Shown here piece after piece: positions 44,802-57,084 of a stretch of 64,000 nucleotides of DNA. Every line of letters starts with the position of its first letter. Positions within the stretch are counted from its first letter, which is position 1. The stretch comes from an uncultured Microbacterium sp. (GTDB lineage Bacteria; Actinomycetota; Actinomycetes; Actinomycetales; Microbacteriaceae), in the NCBI RefSeq assembly GCF_947488465.1, contig NZ_CANKZA010000003.1, positions 310,001 through 374,000 of the forward strand, read 5' to 3'. Made by a program: the position numbers and the translations under genes. Under the pieces are notes generated by a model. That model was not told where the DNA came from. It ran no database searches and was given only the letters and a program-made list of their open reading frames with translations.

Positions 44802-45926
44802 CTAGCGCGAACCCCAATTCCACGCGGGGACGTCCATGAACCCCTGGCCGGCGACGTCGGTACCGGCAGGCCCTGGCGTCAGTTCGATGCGAGCGCGCTC
44901 GCCGACGCCGTCGACGAGCGCCGGCGCGTGCGAGACGACGATGACCTGTGTGCGTTCCGCCGCGCGAACCACGAGCCGTGCGAGCGCGGGAAGAAGTGTG
45001 ATGTGCAAGCTCGACTCCGGCTCGTTCAGCACGATGAGTGGCGCGGGGCGCGCCGGAAGCAGGGCGGCGCAGAGCAACAGGTAGCGCAGCGTGCCGTCGG
45101 ACAGCTCCGCCGTCTCGAGCGGGCGCAGAAGACCCGGCTGCTGCAACGTCAGCCGGAACAGCCCGTCGGAACTCTCGACGCGCACGCGGCTTCCCGGAAA
45201 TGCCTCGTCCACTGCGCGGTCGAGATCGGCGCCGAAACCCGCCTGGACGACGGTCTCCCAGACGGCGGCGAGGTTCGATCCGTCGTGGGCGAGGGTGTGT
45301 GACCGCGTGCCGACCTGAGGCCGGCGGGCGGGAGCATCGGCATCCACGCGAAAATGGTCGTAGAACCGCCACCCGCTCATCATCCGGCGCAGCCCCAACA
45401 GTTCCGGGGCGGTGTCGCCGTCGGCGAGGTCGGTGACGATGCTTTCGTACGGGGCGAGCTTCTGGTCGAGATTCGTCCATGCGCCCTCACGCACCCGCGT
45501 GTTCTGTCGGGTCCGGTCGATCAGCAGCGTCGACGGTTTCGCCACCGTGCCGGCGAACACCTGCTCGCGCTTGATCTCGGGGTCACGGGCGAACGGATCG
45601 CCTCGCTCCGCCTGCGGGATGCCGAGGTCGACGAGATAGCCGAGCTCGTCAGACGCGAAGCCGAGGCGCACCGCAACGGGTCCCTTCCGCACGGTTCCCT
45701 GCGTGCCGCCCGACTCCGCCCCCGCCCACAGCAGCGACGGGAGCCCGCCCTCGCGCGCGACCGCGCCGACGAGCTCGCCACGCGCCGCGGAAGCGAGCAG
45801 GCGCAGCGCGCGATACAGGTTGGATTTTCCGGAGCCGTTCGGTCCGGTCACGACGGTCAAGGGCGCCAGCGGCACGATGACATCGCGCAGCGATCGGTAG
45901 CCGGCCACGGCGAGGGTCTTCAGCAT
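44802..45926 (-). CDS. AAA family ATPase (RecF/SMC-like, COG4637 type)
   Basis: The product has 374 residues. The N-terminus MLKTLAVAGYRSLRDVIVPL leads into Walker A VTGPNGSGKSNLYRAL; after a long insert, the signature-like AELSDGTLRYLLL, Walker B variant LIVLNEPESSLH and VIVVSHAPALVDG follow. The Asn in place of the usual Walker B Asp is a feature of this group. The start at 45926 is chosen because the conserved region begins there; the frame runs on upstream only as antisense of the next gene. It is single and without a nuclease partner; function unknown. Confidence 0.82.
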   Translation of the reverse strand: MLKTLAVAGYRSLRDVIVPLAPLTVVTGPNGSGKSNLYRALRLLASAARGELVGAVAREGGLPSLLWAGAESGGTQGTVRKGPVAVRLGFASDELGYLVDLGIPQAERGDPFARDPEIKREQVFAGTVAKPSTLLIDRTRQNTRVREGAWTNLDQKLAPYESIVTDLADGDTAPELLGLRRMMSGWRFYDHFRVDADAPARRPQVGTRSHTLAHDGSNLAAVWETVVQAGFGADLDRAVDEAFPGSRVRVESSDGLFRLTLQQPGLLRPLETAELSDGTLRYLLLCAALLPARPAPLIVLNEPESSLHITLLPALARLVVRAAERTQVIVVSHAPALVDGVGERARIELTPGPAGTDVAGQGFMDVPAWNWGSR

Positions 45927-45965
45927 CCTTCCACTGTGCCAGGAGCCTCCGACGTGCCCGCCGGA

Positions 45966-45978
45966 TAGTGTCGAGTGT
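45966..45978 (+). promoter_or_regulatory. -10 element of the ABC exporter operon (leaderless type)
   Basis: TAGTGT (45966-45971), seven bases, GTG at 45979. Confidence 0.45.
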
Positions 45979-46761
45979 GTGACTGATCTCTCCGCGGCCT
46001 CCTCGTCTCCGCCGGCTCTGCAGCTTCGCGGCCTCGTCAAACGGTTCGGCGAGAAGTCCGCGGTGGCCGGAATCGACCTCGATGTGCCGGCGGGATCCTT
46101 CTTCGGCCTCGTAGGTCCGAACGGGGCCGGCAAGACGACGACGCTGTCGATGGCGACGGGGCTGTTGCGACCGGATGCCGGTGCCGCCTGGGTGCACGGC
46201 GTGGACGTCTGGGCTGATCCCGTGCGCGCCAAGTCGGTCATTGGCAACCTCGCCGACGGTGTGCGCCTGTTCGACCGTCTCACGGGGGAGCAGCTGATCA
46301 CCTACACGGCGATGATGTTCTCTCTGCCGCGGCCGCAGATCCCCGGGCGGGTGTCGGACCTCATCGAGATGATGGACCTCCGCGAGTCGGCTGGCACGAT
46401 CGTCGCCGACTATTCCGCCGGCATGACCAAGAAGGTCGCGCTGGCGTGTGCCCTCGTGCATGCGCCGCGGCTGCTCGTGCTGGATGAGCCGTTCGAGTCG
46501 GTCGATCCCGTCTCGGCGGCGAACATCGAAGACGTCCTGCGCGGCTACACCGCCTCGGGTGGCAGTGTGATCGTCTCGAGTCACTCGATGGATCTCGTCC
46601 AACGGATGTGCGATCACGTCGCGGTCATCGCTGCCGGCCGTGTCTTGGCCGCCGGAACCGTCGATGAGGTGCGTGGCGAGCAGAGCCTGCAGGATCGGTT
46701 CGTCTCGCTGGTCGGTGGACGCCACACGAGCGAGGGGCCGCAGTGGTTGCGACAGTCCTGA
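45979..46761 (+). CDS. ABC transporter ATP-binding protein (ABC-2 exporter type)
   Basis: This 260-residue ATPase has Walker A GPNGAGKTT, signature YSAGMTKKVALACALV, Walker B LLVLDEPFESVDP and H-loop VSSHSMDLV. The signature YSAGM instead of LSGGQ is common in exporter ATPases of this type. It overlaps the permease gene by 19 bases. The cargo is unknown. Confidence 0.87.
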   Translation: MTDLSAASSSPPALQLRGLVKRFGEKSAVAGIDLDVPAGSFFGLVGPNGAGKTTTLSMATGLLRPDAGAAWVHGVDVWADPVRAKSVIGNLADGVRLFDRLTGEQLITYTAMMFSLPRPQIPGRVSDLIEMMDLRESAGTIVADYSAGMTKKVALACALVHAPRLLVLDEPFESVDPVSAANIEDVLRGYTASGGSVIVSSHSMDLVQRMCDHVAVIAAGRVLAAGTVDEVRGEQSLQDRFVSLVGGRHTSEGPQWLRQS

Positions 46762-48326
46762 GCCTGCGATACCGGATCCTCGGCAACTCACTCGCCCGCA
46801 GACCGTGGCAGCTCGTCGGCTTCTGCTTCGGTATTGTCGGCGCCCTCTCGGCCCTCGCCCTCGCCGTCGCGACGTTCGTCGGTGTCGCCGTCGCCGACTC
46901 CGCCGAACTGTCGCGCGTTGTCGTGGTCGTCGGGGGATCGGCGCTGTTGTTGGGCTGGCTCCTCGGACCGCTCCTGATCGCGGGGACCGAATCGACGGTC
47001 GACGCGAAGCGCCTCGCGCCGTTCCCGCTGACGACCGCGCAGGTGATGCGCGCGCTCGCTGCGACGGGGCTCACCGGGGTTCCCGGGATCGTCACGACTC
47101 TGGCGGCGCTCGCGACAGTGATCGTGTGGATCGCCTGGCCCGTGGCCGCGCTCGCGGCCGTGCCGGCAGCCCTCGTCGGTGTCCTGACGTGCGTCGTCGC
47201 GACGCAGGCTATGGTCGCCCTGAGCGCCGGCCTGGGCGGCAGCCGGCGCGGCCGAGAACTCATCGGCACGGTGGTTCTTGCCGTTCTCATCATGACGGGG
47301 CCGATCCTGACGGGCGTGCTCGCACTCGTCAGTGGCACGAATGATCTGGGGAGCCGATTCGCGCAAGCCGCGGCTGTACTCAGCTGGACACCGCTCGGCG
47401 CAACGTGGGCTGTCCCGGCCGACATCGCCACCGGTGACCTGCTCGCCGCGCTCGCGAAGGCGGCGATCGCGCTCGCCACCCTGGGTGTGGTGTGGTTCCT
47501 CTGGGCGCGTGCCCTCGAGCGCTCCACCTCCGCCACCGCGCGCCCGGCTCCCCGTGTCGCGAGACCCGGTGCACTGGGCCTGTTCGGATGGATGCCGACC
47601 GGCGGCATCGGCGCGACGTGGGCGCGGTCGTTGACGGCATGGACGCGGGATCCCCGCTATCTGCGGCAACTGCTGGTCGTGCCGCTCTTTCCCGTGCTGT
47701 TCGCCTTCACGTCGGGGATCGACGGCGCCATGTTCGTCTCCTCGGCGGTCATCGTCGCCTTCGTGATCGCGATCGCCGGCTACGCCGACATCTCGTACGA
47801 CGGCACGGCGTATGCGTCGGTGTTGGCGACCGGCATCCCCGGGCCGGCGGACCGTCTCGGCCGCGCGCTGGGGTCGGCCTCCATCGGGATCCCGCTGACG
47901 CTGCTCACGGCCGTCGTCACGACCACGCTCGCCGGAGCGCTCGGACATGTGCCGGCCATCGCGGGCGCGGCGCTCGGGATCCTGCTGACCGGCTACGGGG
48001 TAACGGCGGTGTCGTCTGCAATGGTCATCGCGCCTGTGCCGGCACCGGGCGACAGCCCGTTCAAGAGCGTGCCGGGCCAGACTTTCGTCGGCGGTCTGCT
48101 GGTGTTCCTCGTCTGGGGTGCCAGCATGCTGCTGGCATCACCCGCGATCGTGCTGGCCATCCTGTCAGCGGCGGTGGGGCAGCCCGCCCTGGGCTGGGTG
48201 GCGCTTGTGACCGGGCTCCTCGTCGGGGGAGGGATCGCGGCGGCCGGCATCGCGATCGGCGGGCGGACGCTCAACCGCACCGGCCCCGATCTCCTCATGA
48301 AGATCAAGGCGCTTCCGACCAGCTGA
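46743..48326 (+). CDS. ABC transporter permease
   Basis: This 527-residue polytopic protein has roughly twelve hydrophobic helices in two halves, with a central hydrophilic part (ALERSTSATARPAPRVARPG). It starts at GTG 46743 inside the ATPase gene, so the two are translated together. No substrate-binding protein is adjacent, in line with an exporter. The substrate is unknown. Confidence 0.82.
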   Translation: MVATVLSLRYRILGNSLARRPWQLVGFCFGIVGALSALALAVATFVGVAVADSAELSRVVVVVGGSALLLGWLLGPLLIAGTESTVDAKRLAPFPLTTAQVMRALAATGLTGVPGIVTTLAALATVIVWIAWPVAALAAVPAALVGVLTCVVATQAMVALSAGLGGSRRGRELIGTVVLAVLIMTGPILTGVLALVSGTNDLGSRFAQAAAVLSWTPLGATWAVPADIATGDLLAALAKAAIALATLGVVWFLWARALERSTSATARPAPRVARPGALGLFGWMPTGGIGATWARSLTAWTRDPRYLRQLLVVPLFPVLFAFTSGIDGAMFVSSAVIVAFVIAIAGYADISYDGTAYASVLATGIPGPADRLGRALGSASIGIPLTLLTAVVTTTLAGALGHVPAIAGAALGILLTGYGVTAVSSAMVIAPVPAPGDSPFKSVPGQTFVGGLLVFLVWGASMLLASPAIVLAILSAAVGQPALGWVALVTGLLVGGGIAAAGIAIGGRTLNRTGPDLLMKIKALPTS

Positions 48327-48365
48327 GCAGCGCTCCTCGATTTGCGATGCCGAAGGTCGCAGCGC

Positions 48366-48377
48366 TAACCTCGCGGA
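48366..48377 (+). promoter_or_regulatory. -10 element of the Arg-rich short frame
   Basis: TAACCT (48366-48371), six bases, ATG at 48378, the same architecture as many full genes here. Confidence 0.45.
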
Positions 48378-48452
48378 ATGTCCTCGACCGCAGCTTCCGT
48401 CGTCTCGACGGTGTTGCGCGCGCGTCGACGTCTGTCCGGCCGCCGACTCTAG
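48378..48452 (+). CDS. putative Arg-rich leader peptide upstream of argC (24 codons)
   Basis: A 24-codon frame ends at TAG 48450-48452. Its second half contains six Arg codons (LRARRRLSGRRL) of types CGC, CGT and CGA. It starts six bases after a TANNNT hexamer and lies 98 bases before argC. Two overlapping, mutually exclusive stems follow: 48451-48455 with 48471-48475, and 48454-48459 with 48480-48485. A translation-dependent arginine leader is proposed. Arg codons are frequent by chance in GC-rich DNA, so the call is tentative. Confidence 0.45.
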   Translation: MSSTAASVVSTVLRARRRLSGRRL

Positions 48453-48537
48453 GCGACCCTGCGCGCTCCCCGCCTGTACGGGTCGAGCCGTCGGTTCGCC
48501 GCTTCGGGCCCTATCCAGACGACACGTCACGAGACAA

Positions 48538-48549
48538 TAAGGTGGGACA
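48538..48549 (+). promoter_or_regulatory. -10 element of argC (leaderless type)
   Basis: TAAGGT (48538-48543), six bases, ATG at 48550. Confidence 0.55.
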
Positions 48550-49593
48550 ATGACCTATTCGGTCGCCGTTTCCGGCGCTTCCGGCTATGCAGGGGGAGAA
48601 ATCCTGCGGCTCCTCGCGGCGCACCCCGACGTCGAGATCCGCACCGTCACGGCGCATTCCAACGCGGGTCAGCCGTTGATCGAGCATCAGCCGCACCTGC
48701 GGTCACTTGCGCACCTGACGCTGCAGGCGACGACACCCGAGATTCTCGCCGGCCATGACATCGTCTTCCTCGCGCTCCCGCACGGGCAGTCAGGCCAGTA
48801 CACGGACGCGCTCGACGATGTGCCGCTCGTCATCGACGCGGGTGCGGATCATCGCCTGACCTCGGCGGATGCGTGGGACGCGTTCTACGGCGGAGACTTC
48901 CACGAGCCGTGGGCCTACGGCGTCCCCGAACTTCCGGTCGGCGGCGCACACCAGCGCGCACACCTCGTCGGCGCGACGCGGATCGCGGCGCCGGGCTGCA
49001 ATGCATCGACCATCGCTCTCTCGCTCGCGCCGGGTGTCGCGGCCGGAGTCATCGATCCGAGCGACATCGTCTCCGTCCTCGCCGTCGGCCCCTCGGGGGC
49101 GGGAAAGAGTCTCAAGGCGAATCTGTTGGCGAGCGAGATCCTCGGCTCCGCGAACCCGTACGCCGTGGGGGGCACGCACCGGCACATCCCCGAGATCCGA
49201 CAGGCTCTGGCTGCCGCCGGTGGCGAGGACATTCGGATCTCTTTCACTCCGGTGCTCGTGCCGATGAGTCGCGGCATCCTCGCGACCTCGACGGCGCCGA
49301 TCGTCGACGGGGCGACGGATGCCGAGATCCGCGCCGCGTGGGAAGACGCCTACCGCGAGGAGACGTTCGTGCAGGTTCTTCCCGCAGGACACTTCCCGCG
49401 GACGGCGGATGTCCTCGGCGCCAACACCGCTCTTATGGGCCTCGCGATCGACCGGGCCGCGAACAGGGTCGTCGTCGTCACCGCGGTCGACAATCTCGTC
49501 AAGGGCACCGCTGGTGCCGCCATCCAATCGATGAACATCGCCCTCGGCCTCCCCGAGGATCGGGGCCTGAGCGTGAACGGAGTGGCACCGTGA
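48550..49593 (+). CDS. argC: N-acetyl-gamma-glutamyl-phosphate reductase
   Basis: Third step of arginine synthesis, 347 residues. The Rossmann loop [16 protein letters not shown] opens the protein; the catalytic Cys is in [12 protein letters not shown]; the conserved HRHIPEIRQ block follows. It is the first gene of argCJBDF; its stop overlaps the argJ start (GTGA). No ArgR-like operator is obvious upstream. Confidence 0.96.
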   Translation: MTYSVAVSGASGYAGGEILRLLAAHPDVEIRTVTAHSNAGQPLIEHQPHLRSLAHLTLQATTPEILAGHDIVFLALPHGQSGQYTDALDDVPLVIDAGADHRLTSADAWDAFYGGDFHEPWAYGVPELPVGGAHQRAHLVGATRIAAPGCNASTIALSLAPGVAAGVIDPSDIVSVLAVGPSGAGKSLKANLLASEILGSANPYAVGGTHRHIPEIRQALAAAGGEDIRISFTPVLVPMSRGILATSTAPIVDGATDAEIRAAWEDAYREETFVQVLPAGHFPRTADVLGANTALMGLAIDRAANRVVVVTAVDNLVKGTAGAAIQSMNIALGLPEDRGLSVNGVAP

Positions 49594-50747
49594 GCGTCAC
49601 CGCACCACAGGGTTTCGACGCATCCGGCGTCGCGGTCGGCCTGAAGTCGACCGGCAAGAAGGACGTCGCCGTCGTCGTCAACCGGGGACCGCGGAAGGCC
49701 GCAGCTGCCGTCTTCACGAGCAACCGTGCCAAGGCGAACCCGATTCTCTGGTCACAGCAGGCGATCGCCGACGGCGTGGCCGAGGCCGTCGTCCTGAACT
49801 CCGGCGGAGCGAACTGCTTCACCGGAAGCTTCGGTTTCCAGACCACACACCAGACCGCCGAGCGGGCGGCTGAACTGCTGGGTGTGAGCGCCGGGGACAT
49901 CATCGTCTGCTCGACAGGCCTGATCGGCACGGGCGACGAGGTGTTCCGTGCGCGAGTGCTCGACGGCGTCGAGCGGGGTATCGCGGAACTCTCGCCGACC
50001 GGCGGCGACGCTGCCAGCGAGGCGATCATGACCACCGACTCACGGGCGAAGCGCGCTGTGCACACGCACGAGGGGTGGACGGTCGGGGGAATGGCCAAGG
50101 GCGCGGGCATGCTCGCGCCGGGGCTTGCGACGATGCTCGTCGTCATCACGACCGACGCCGATCTCTCGGCGTCCGAACTCGACACCGCGCTCCGCCATGC
50201 GACGCGGGTGAGCTTCGACCGGCTCGATTCGGACGGGTGCATGTCGACCAACGACCAGGTGACCCTCCTCGCGAGCGGGGCTTCCGGCCTTCACCCCGAG
50301 CTGCCCGTGTTCACGGCGGCATTGACGAGCGTCTGCCTGGATCTCGCCGAGCAGCTGCAGGGCGATGCCGAAGGCGCCAGCCACGACATCGCGATCGAGG
50401 TCGTGCGTGCCGCCTCGGAAAGCGATGCCGTCGAGGTCGGCCGGGCGGTCGCCCGCAACAACCTGTTCAAGGCCGCGATCTTCGGAAACGACCCGAACTG
50501 GGGCCGGGTTCTGGCCGCCATCGGCACGACGACGGCGGCCTTCGATCCGTATGACGTCGACGTCTCGTTCAACGGTGTGCGCGTCTGCACGGCCGGCGGC
50601 CCCGACCGGCCCCGCGAGGATGTCGATCTGACTCCGCGCGCGACCCGCATCCTCATCGACCTCAAGTCGGGAACGGATACCGCCACGATCCTCACCAACG
50701 ACCTGACGCACGACTACGTCCACGAGAACAGCGCGTACTCCTCATGA
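49590..50747 (+). CDS. argJ: bifunctional ornithine acetyltransferase/N-acetylglutamate synthase
   Basis: It recycles the acetyl group from acetylornithine to glutamate. The product has 385 residues. The self-cleavage and nucleophile motif is [15 protein letters not shown] (Thr after Ala-Pro-Gly-Leu-Ala); [11 protein letters not shown] and the C-terminal [15 protein letters not shown] are conserved. The protein cleaves itself into two chains. Start GTG 49590 overlaps argC; argB begins inside its stop. Confidence 0.96.
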   Translation: MSVTAPQGFDASGVAVGLKSTGKKDVAVVVNRGPRKAAAAVFTSNRAKANPILWSQQAIADGVAEAVVLNSGGANCFTGSFGFQTTHQTAERAAELLGVSAGDIIVCSTGLIGTGDEVFRARVLDGVERGIAELSPTGGDAASEAIMTTDSRAKRAVHTHEGWTVGGMAKGAGMLAPGLATMLVVITTDADLSASELDTALRHATRVSFDRLDSDGCMSTNDQVTLLASGASGLHPELPVFTAALTSVCLDLAEQLQGDAEGASHDIAIEVVRAASESDAVEVGRAVARNNLFKAAIFGNDPNWGRVLAAIGTTTAAFDPYDVDVSFNGVRVCTAGGPDRPREDVDLTPRATRILIDLKSGTDTATILTNDLTHDYVHENSAYSS

Positions 50748-51639
50748 CCGATCTTCAGCAGACCACTCCGGAAGAGGCGGCGGTCAAAGCCGGCGTGCTC
50801 ATCGAGTCACTCCCGTGGCTGCAACGCTTCCGCGACCAGATCGTCGTCATCAAGTACGGCGGCAACGCGATGGTGTCCGAAGAGCTGCAGGACGCGTTCG
50901 CTCAGGACATCGCCTACCTGCGGTTCGTCGGAGTCAAGCCCGTCGTCGTGCACGGTGGGGGACCGCAGATCTCGCAGATGCTGGACCGTCTGTCGATTCC
51001 GAGCGAGTTCAAGGGCGGATACCGGGTCACGAGCACCGAGGCGATCAGTGTCGTCCGGATGGTGCTCACCGGACAGATCAACCCGCAGCTTGTCGCCCGT
51101 ATCAACGCGTTCGGTCCGTTCGCGACGGGGCTTTCCGGTGAGGATGCCGGGCTCTTCGGCGGACGCCGCCGCGGGGTGATCGTCGACGGCGCGGAACACG
51201 ACCTCGGGTATGTCGGCGATGTCGTGGAGGTCGATCCGCAGCCGGTCCTCGATCAGTTGGCCGCCGGGCGTATCCCGGTGGTGTCGTCGATCGCCCCCGA
51301 CCTCGATAACCCGGGGCATTCGCTCAACGTCAACGCGGATGCGGCCGCGGCGGCTCTCGCCATCGCACTGCAGGCGACCAAACTCGTCGTCCTGACCGAT
51401 GTGCCCGGCCTGTACGCGGATTGGCCGAACCGTGACTCGCTCGTCTCGCATTTGACGGCGACGCAGTTGCGCGAGATGGTGCCGACGCTCGAATCGGGCA
51501 TGATCCCGAAGATGCAGGCGTGCTTGGATGCGGTCGACGGCGGCGTCGATACGGCCGCCATCATCGACGGTCGTCAGCCCCACTCGGTACTGGTGGAGAT
51601 CTTCACAGAACACGGAATCGGAACAGAGGTGGTGGCGGG

Positions 51640-51643
<4 letters not shown>
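50744..51643 (+). CDS. argB: acetylglutamate kinase
   Basis: It phosphorylates N-acetylglutamate and is usually the arginine-inhibited step. The product has 299 residues. [19 protein letters not shown] and the amino-acid-kinase motif [15 protein letters not shown] are intact. An N-terminal helix of about 25 residues, typical of the hexameric arginine-sensitive form, is present, so feedback inhibition is likely. ATGA overlaps on both sides. Confidence 0.96.
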
Positions 51644-53810
<2,167 letters not shown>

Positions 53811-53817
53811 CGATCAC

Positions 53818-54894
53818 GTGAACACCGCCGAGCGCGGTCGGTCTTTCCTCGACGGCCCGTCCCGGCTGCAGGGGATCGACCTGGCGCGCGCCCTGGCCGT
53901 GTGTGGCATGTTCGCGGCGCATCTGATCGCGTTGCCGCTTCCTGTCATCGGCGATCCTGCCACGTGGATCGGGGTGGCCGGGGGGCGATCCTCGATTCTG
54001 TTCGCGACGTTGGCGGGCGTCTCGCTCGCGCTCATCACGGGGGGTCCGACACCCATCACGGGTCCCGCACGCACGACGGCGCGGTTGCGTATCGTCGTGC
54101 GTGCCGCGCTGCTCTGGATCATCGGCATCCTGTTGATCGCCACCGCCGTGCCGGTCTACGTCATTCTCCCGGCGTATGCGCTGCTCTTCGTCCTCGCGCT
54201 GCCGTTGCTCGGGTGGGGCGCCAGGGCGCTCTGGATCATCGCGGGAGCGAGCGCCCTCACGCTGCCCTGGCTGCAGCCGGTGTGGAACGCCCTGCCGATC
54301 TGGCAGGGGATGGTCGGCAATGATCTGTCGCTGATGCTCGGCTGGCACTACCCGTTCACGTTGTGGATCGTCTTTCTGGTGGCGGGGCTCGCGATCGGCC
54401 GGTCCTCTCTCCGCGCGGGGCGGACCCAGGTGTGGCTCCTGATAGGGGGTGCGGCGGCGGTCGTGCTGGCGGCGATCGCGGATGCCGTCTTCACCGCACA
54501 ACCGGACACCTACCTGGCTGCAGTCTGGACCGCCGAGGAACACACCGGTGGCCTCCTCGAGGTCGTGGGCTCGGGCGGCGGTGCGGTCGCGACGATCGGT
54601 GCGTGCCTTCTGCTGTGCCGAACGCCGGTCTCCACCGTGCTCCTCCCGCTCCGCGCGGTCGGCGCCATGCCCCTGACGGCATACGTCGGCCAACTGGTCG
54701 CGTGGGTCATCGTGGCCGCGCTGCTCCTCGGTGACGTGGAGGATCTGACGGGGTTCCGATCTCTGTCGCCCTTCTGGCCGTTCGTGATCGCGACGATTCT
54801 CTTCTGCACCTCCTGGGCGCTCGTTGTCGGGCGGGGTCCCCTCGAGGGGCTGCTGGCTGTCTGTTCCCGTCGCCTCGTTCCGGCCGCGCGCTGA
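53818..54894 (+). CDS. DUF418/acyltransferase-3-like membrane protein inside the arg cluster
   Basis: This 358-residue protein has about ten membrane helices. The opening GIDLARALAVCGMFAAHLI resembles the start of DUF418/DUF1624 and heparan-N-acetyltransferase-like membrane proteins, where a conserved R-x-x-G-x-D-x-A-R/G begins the first helix. HTGGLLEVVGSGGGAVATIG and MPLTAYVGQLV are the later family segments (S-x-x-Y region). GTG start seven bases after argF. The function is unknown; it replaces argG/argR between argF and argH. A link to arginine is only suggested by position. Confidence 0.72.
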   Translation: MNTAERGRSFLDGPSRLQGIDLARALAVCGMFAAHLIALPLPVIGDPATWIGVAGGRSSILFATLAGVSLALITGGPTPITGPARTTARLRIVVRAALLWIIGILLIATAVPVYVILPAYALLFVLALPLLGWGARALWIIAGASALTLPWLQPVWNALPIWQGMVGNDLSLMLGWHYPFTLWIVFLVAGLAIGRSSLRAGRTQVWLLIGGAAAVVLAAIADAVFTAQPDTYLAAVWTAEEHTGGLLEVVGSGGGAVATIGACLLLCRTPVSTVLLPLRAVGAMPLTAYVGQLVAWVIVAALLLGDVEDLTGFRSLSPFWPFVIATILFCTSWALVVGRGPLEGLLAVCSRRLVPAAR

Positions 54895-54938
54895 CTGGCG
54901 CCGTCCCCGCCCGTATCGGGGTGAACGGCCGCCGCCGA

Positions 54939-56396
<1,458 letters not shown>

Positions 56397-56412
56397 GCTT
56401 ATTTTTGTGATT

Positions 56413-56433
56413 TATCAGTGATACTCTCATGTC
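56413..56433 (+). promoter_or_regulatory. palindromic operator and -10 element of satD
   Basis: TATCAGTGATA (56413-56423) is a perfect 5+1+5 palindrome. It overlaps TACTCT (56422-56427), which is six bases before the ATG at 56434. The 36-base gap is notably AT-rich for this genome. A repressor bound here would block the promoter; SatD itself has a helix-turn-helix. Confidence 0.5.
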
Positions 56434-57084
56434 ATGAGTGTCGCTGTGATCGCCGACATCGTCGGCTCCCGTGGCCTGGCCGATCGAGCGGTGGCGCAGC
56501 GCATCATCGACCAGAGCGTCCTGACCGTCGAGCAGGATTTCCCGTCCGCAGAGCGTCCGCTGCAACCCACGGTCGGTGACGAACTTCAAGGCGTGTACCC
56601 GACGGTGACCGCCGCGATGTCGGGGCTCCTGTTGCTGCGGCTGGTCTTGCCGGAAGGGATCGACTGCCGCTACGGGATCGGCATCGGAGCGCTGATCGAG
56701 GTGCCGTCGCGGGTCGGTGCGCTGGCCGAGGGACCGGGATGGTGGGCGGCGCGCGAAGCGATCGACATCGTGCACGCACGTCAGGCGCGATCCGTTCGGG
56801 GGTCGCGCACGTGGATCGTGGCTGCAGATGAGGCGGATGCTGTCGGCACTCACGTCGCCAACGCCTACGTGCTCGCGCGTGACCAGGTGATCAGCGAGAT
56901 GAGCGAGCGGACGAGGCGGCTCACCTACGGCCGGCTCCTCGGCCGCACCCAGGGTGAGCTTGCTCGCAGCGAGGGGATCACCCAGTCGGCCGTGTCCCAG
57001 GCTCTTGCGACGGCCGGCGCCGGGGCCCTCATCGAGGGCTTCGCGCAGTTGCAGATCGCGGGAACAGCGGCGGGCGAATCCTGA
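56434..57084 (+). CDS. satD: SatD family protein
   Basis: This 216-residue protein has an N-terminal alpha/beta domain and a C-terminal helix-turn-helix (GRTQGELARSEGITQSAVSQ, about 170-189). SatD is known by name from Streptococcus suis, without a defined activity. In order I see IADIVGSR (6-13), VGDELQG (47-53), RYGIGIG (79-85) and GPGWWAAREA (100-109). These parallel the class III nucleotide cyclase motifs FADIVGFT, K-x-x-GD, RxGIHxG and GxxVNxAAR, with both metal-type Asp residues (8 and 49) at a similar spacing, but with the substrate Lys and transition-state Asn replaced. A ligand-sensing or altered cyclase domain is inferred. It is convergent with a membrane protein gene and directly adjacent to it. 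Confidence 0.8.
   Translation: MSVAVIADIVGSRGLADRAVAQRIIDQSVLTVEQDFPSAERPLQPTVGDELQGVYPTVTAAMSGLLLLRLVLPEGIDCRYGIGIGALIEVPSRVGALAEGPGWWAAREAIDIVHARQARSVRGSRTWIVAADEADAVGTHVANAYVLARDQVISEMSERTRRLTYGRLLGRTQGELARSEGITQSAVSQALATAGAGALIEGFAQLQIAGTAAGES

Noticed and set aside
44802..45926. AAA ATPase as part of a defence system (Gabija/OLD-like)
   Set aside because: No TOPRIM or nuclease domain and no partner gene is present; its neighbours are pheT and an ABC exporter.
48327..48549. ArgR operator before argC
   Set aside because: No AT-rich ARG-box-like palindrome is present in the gap.
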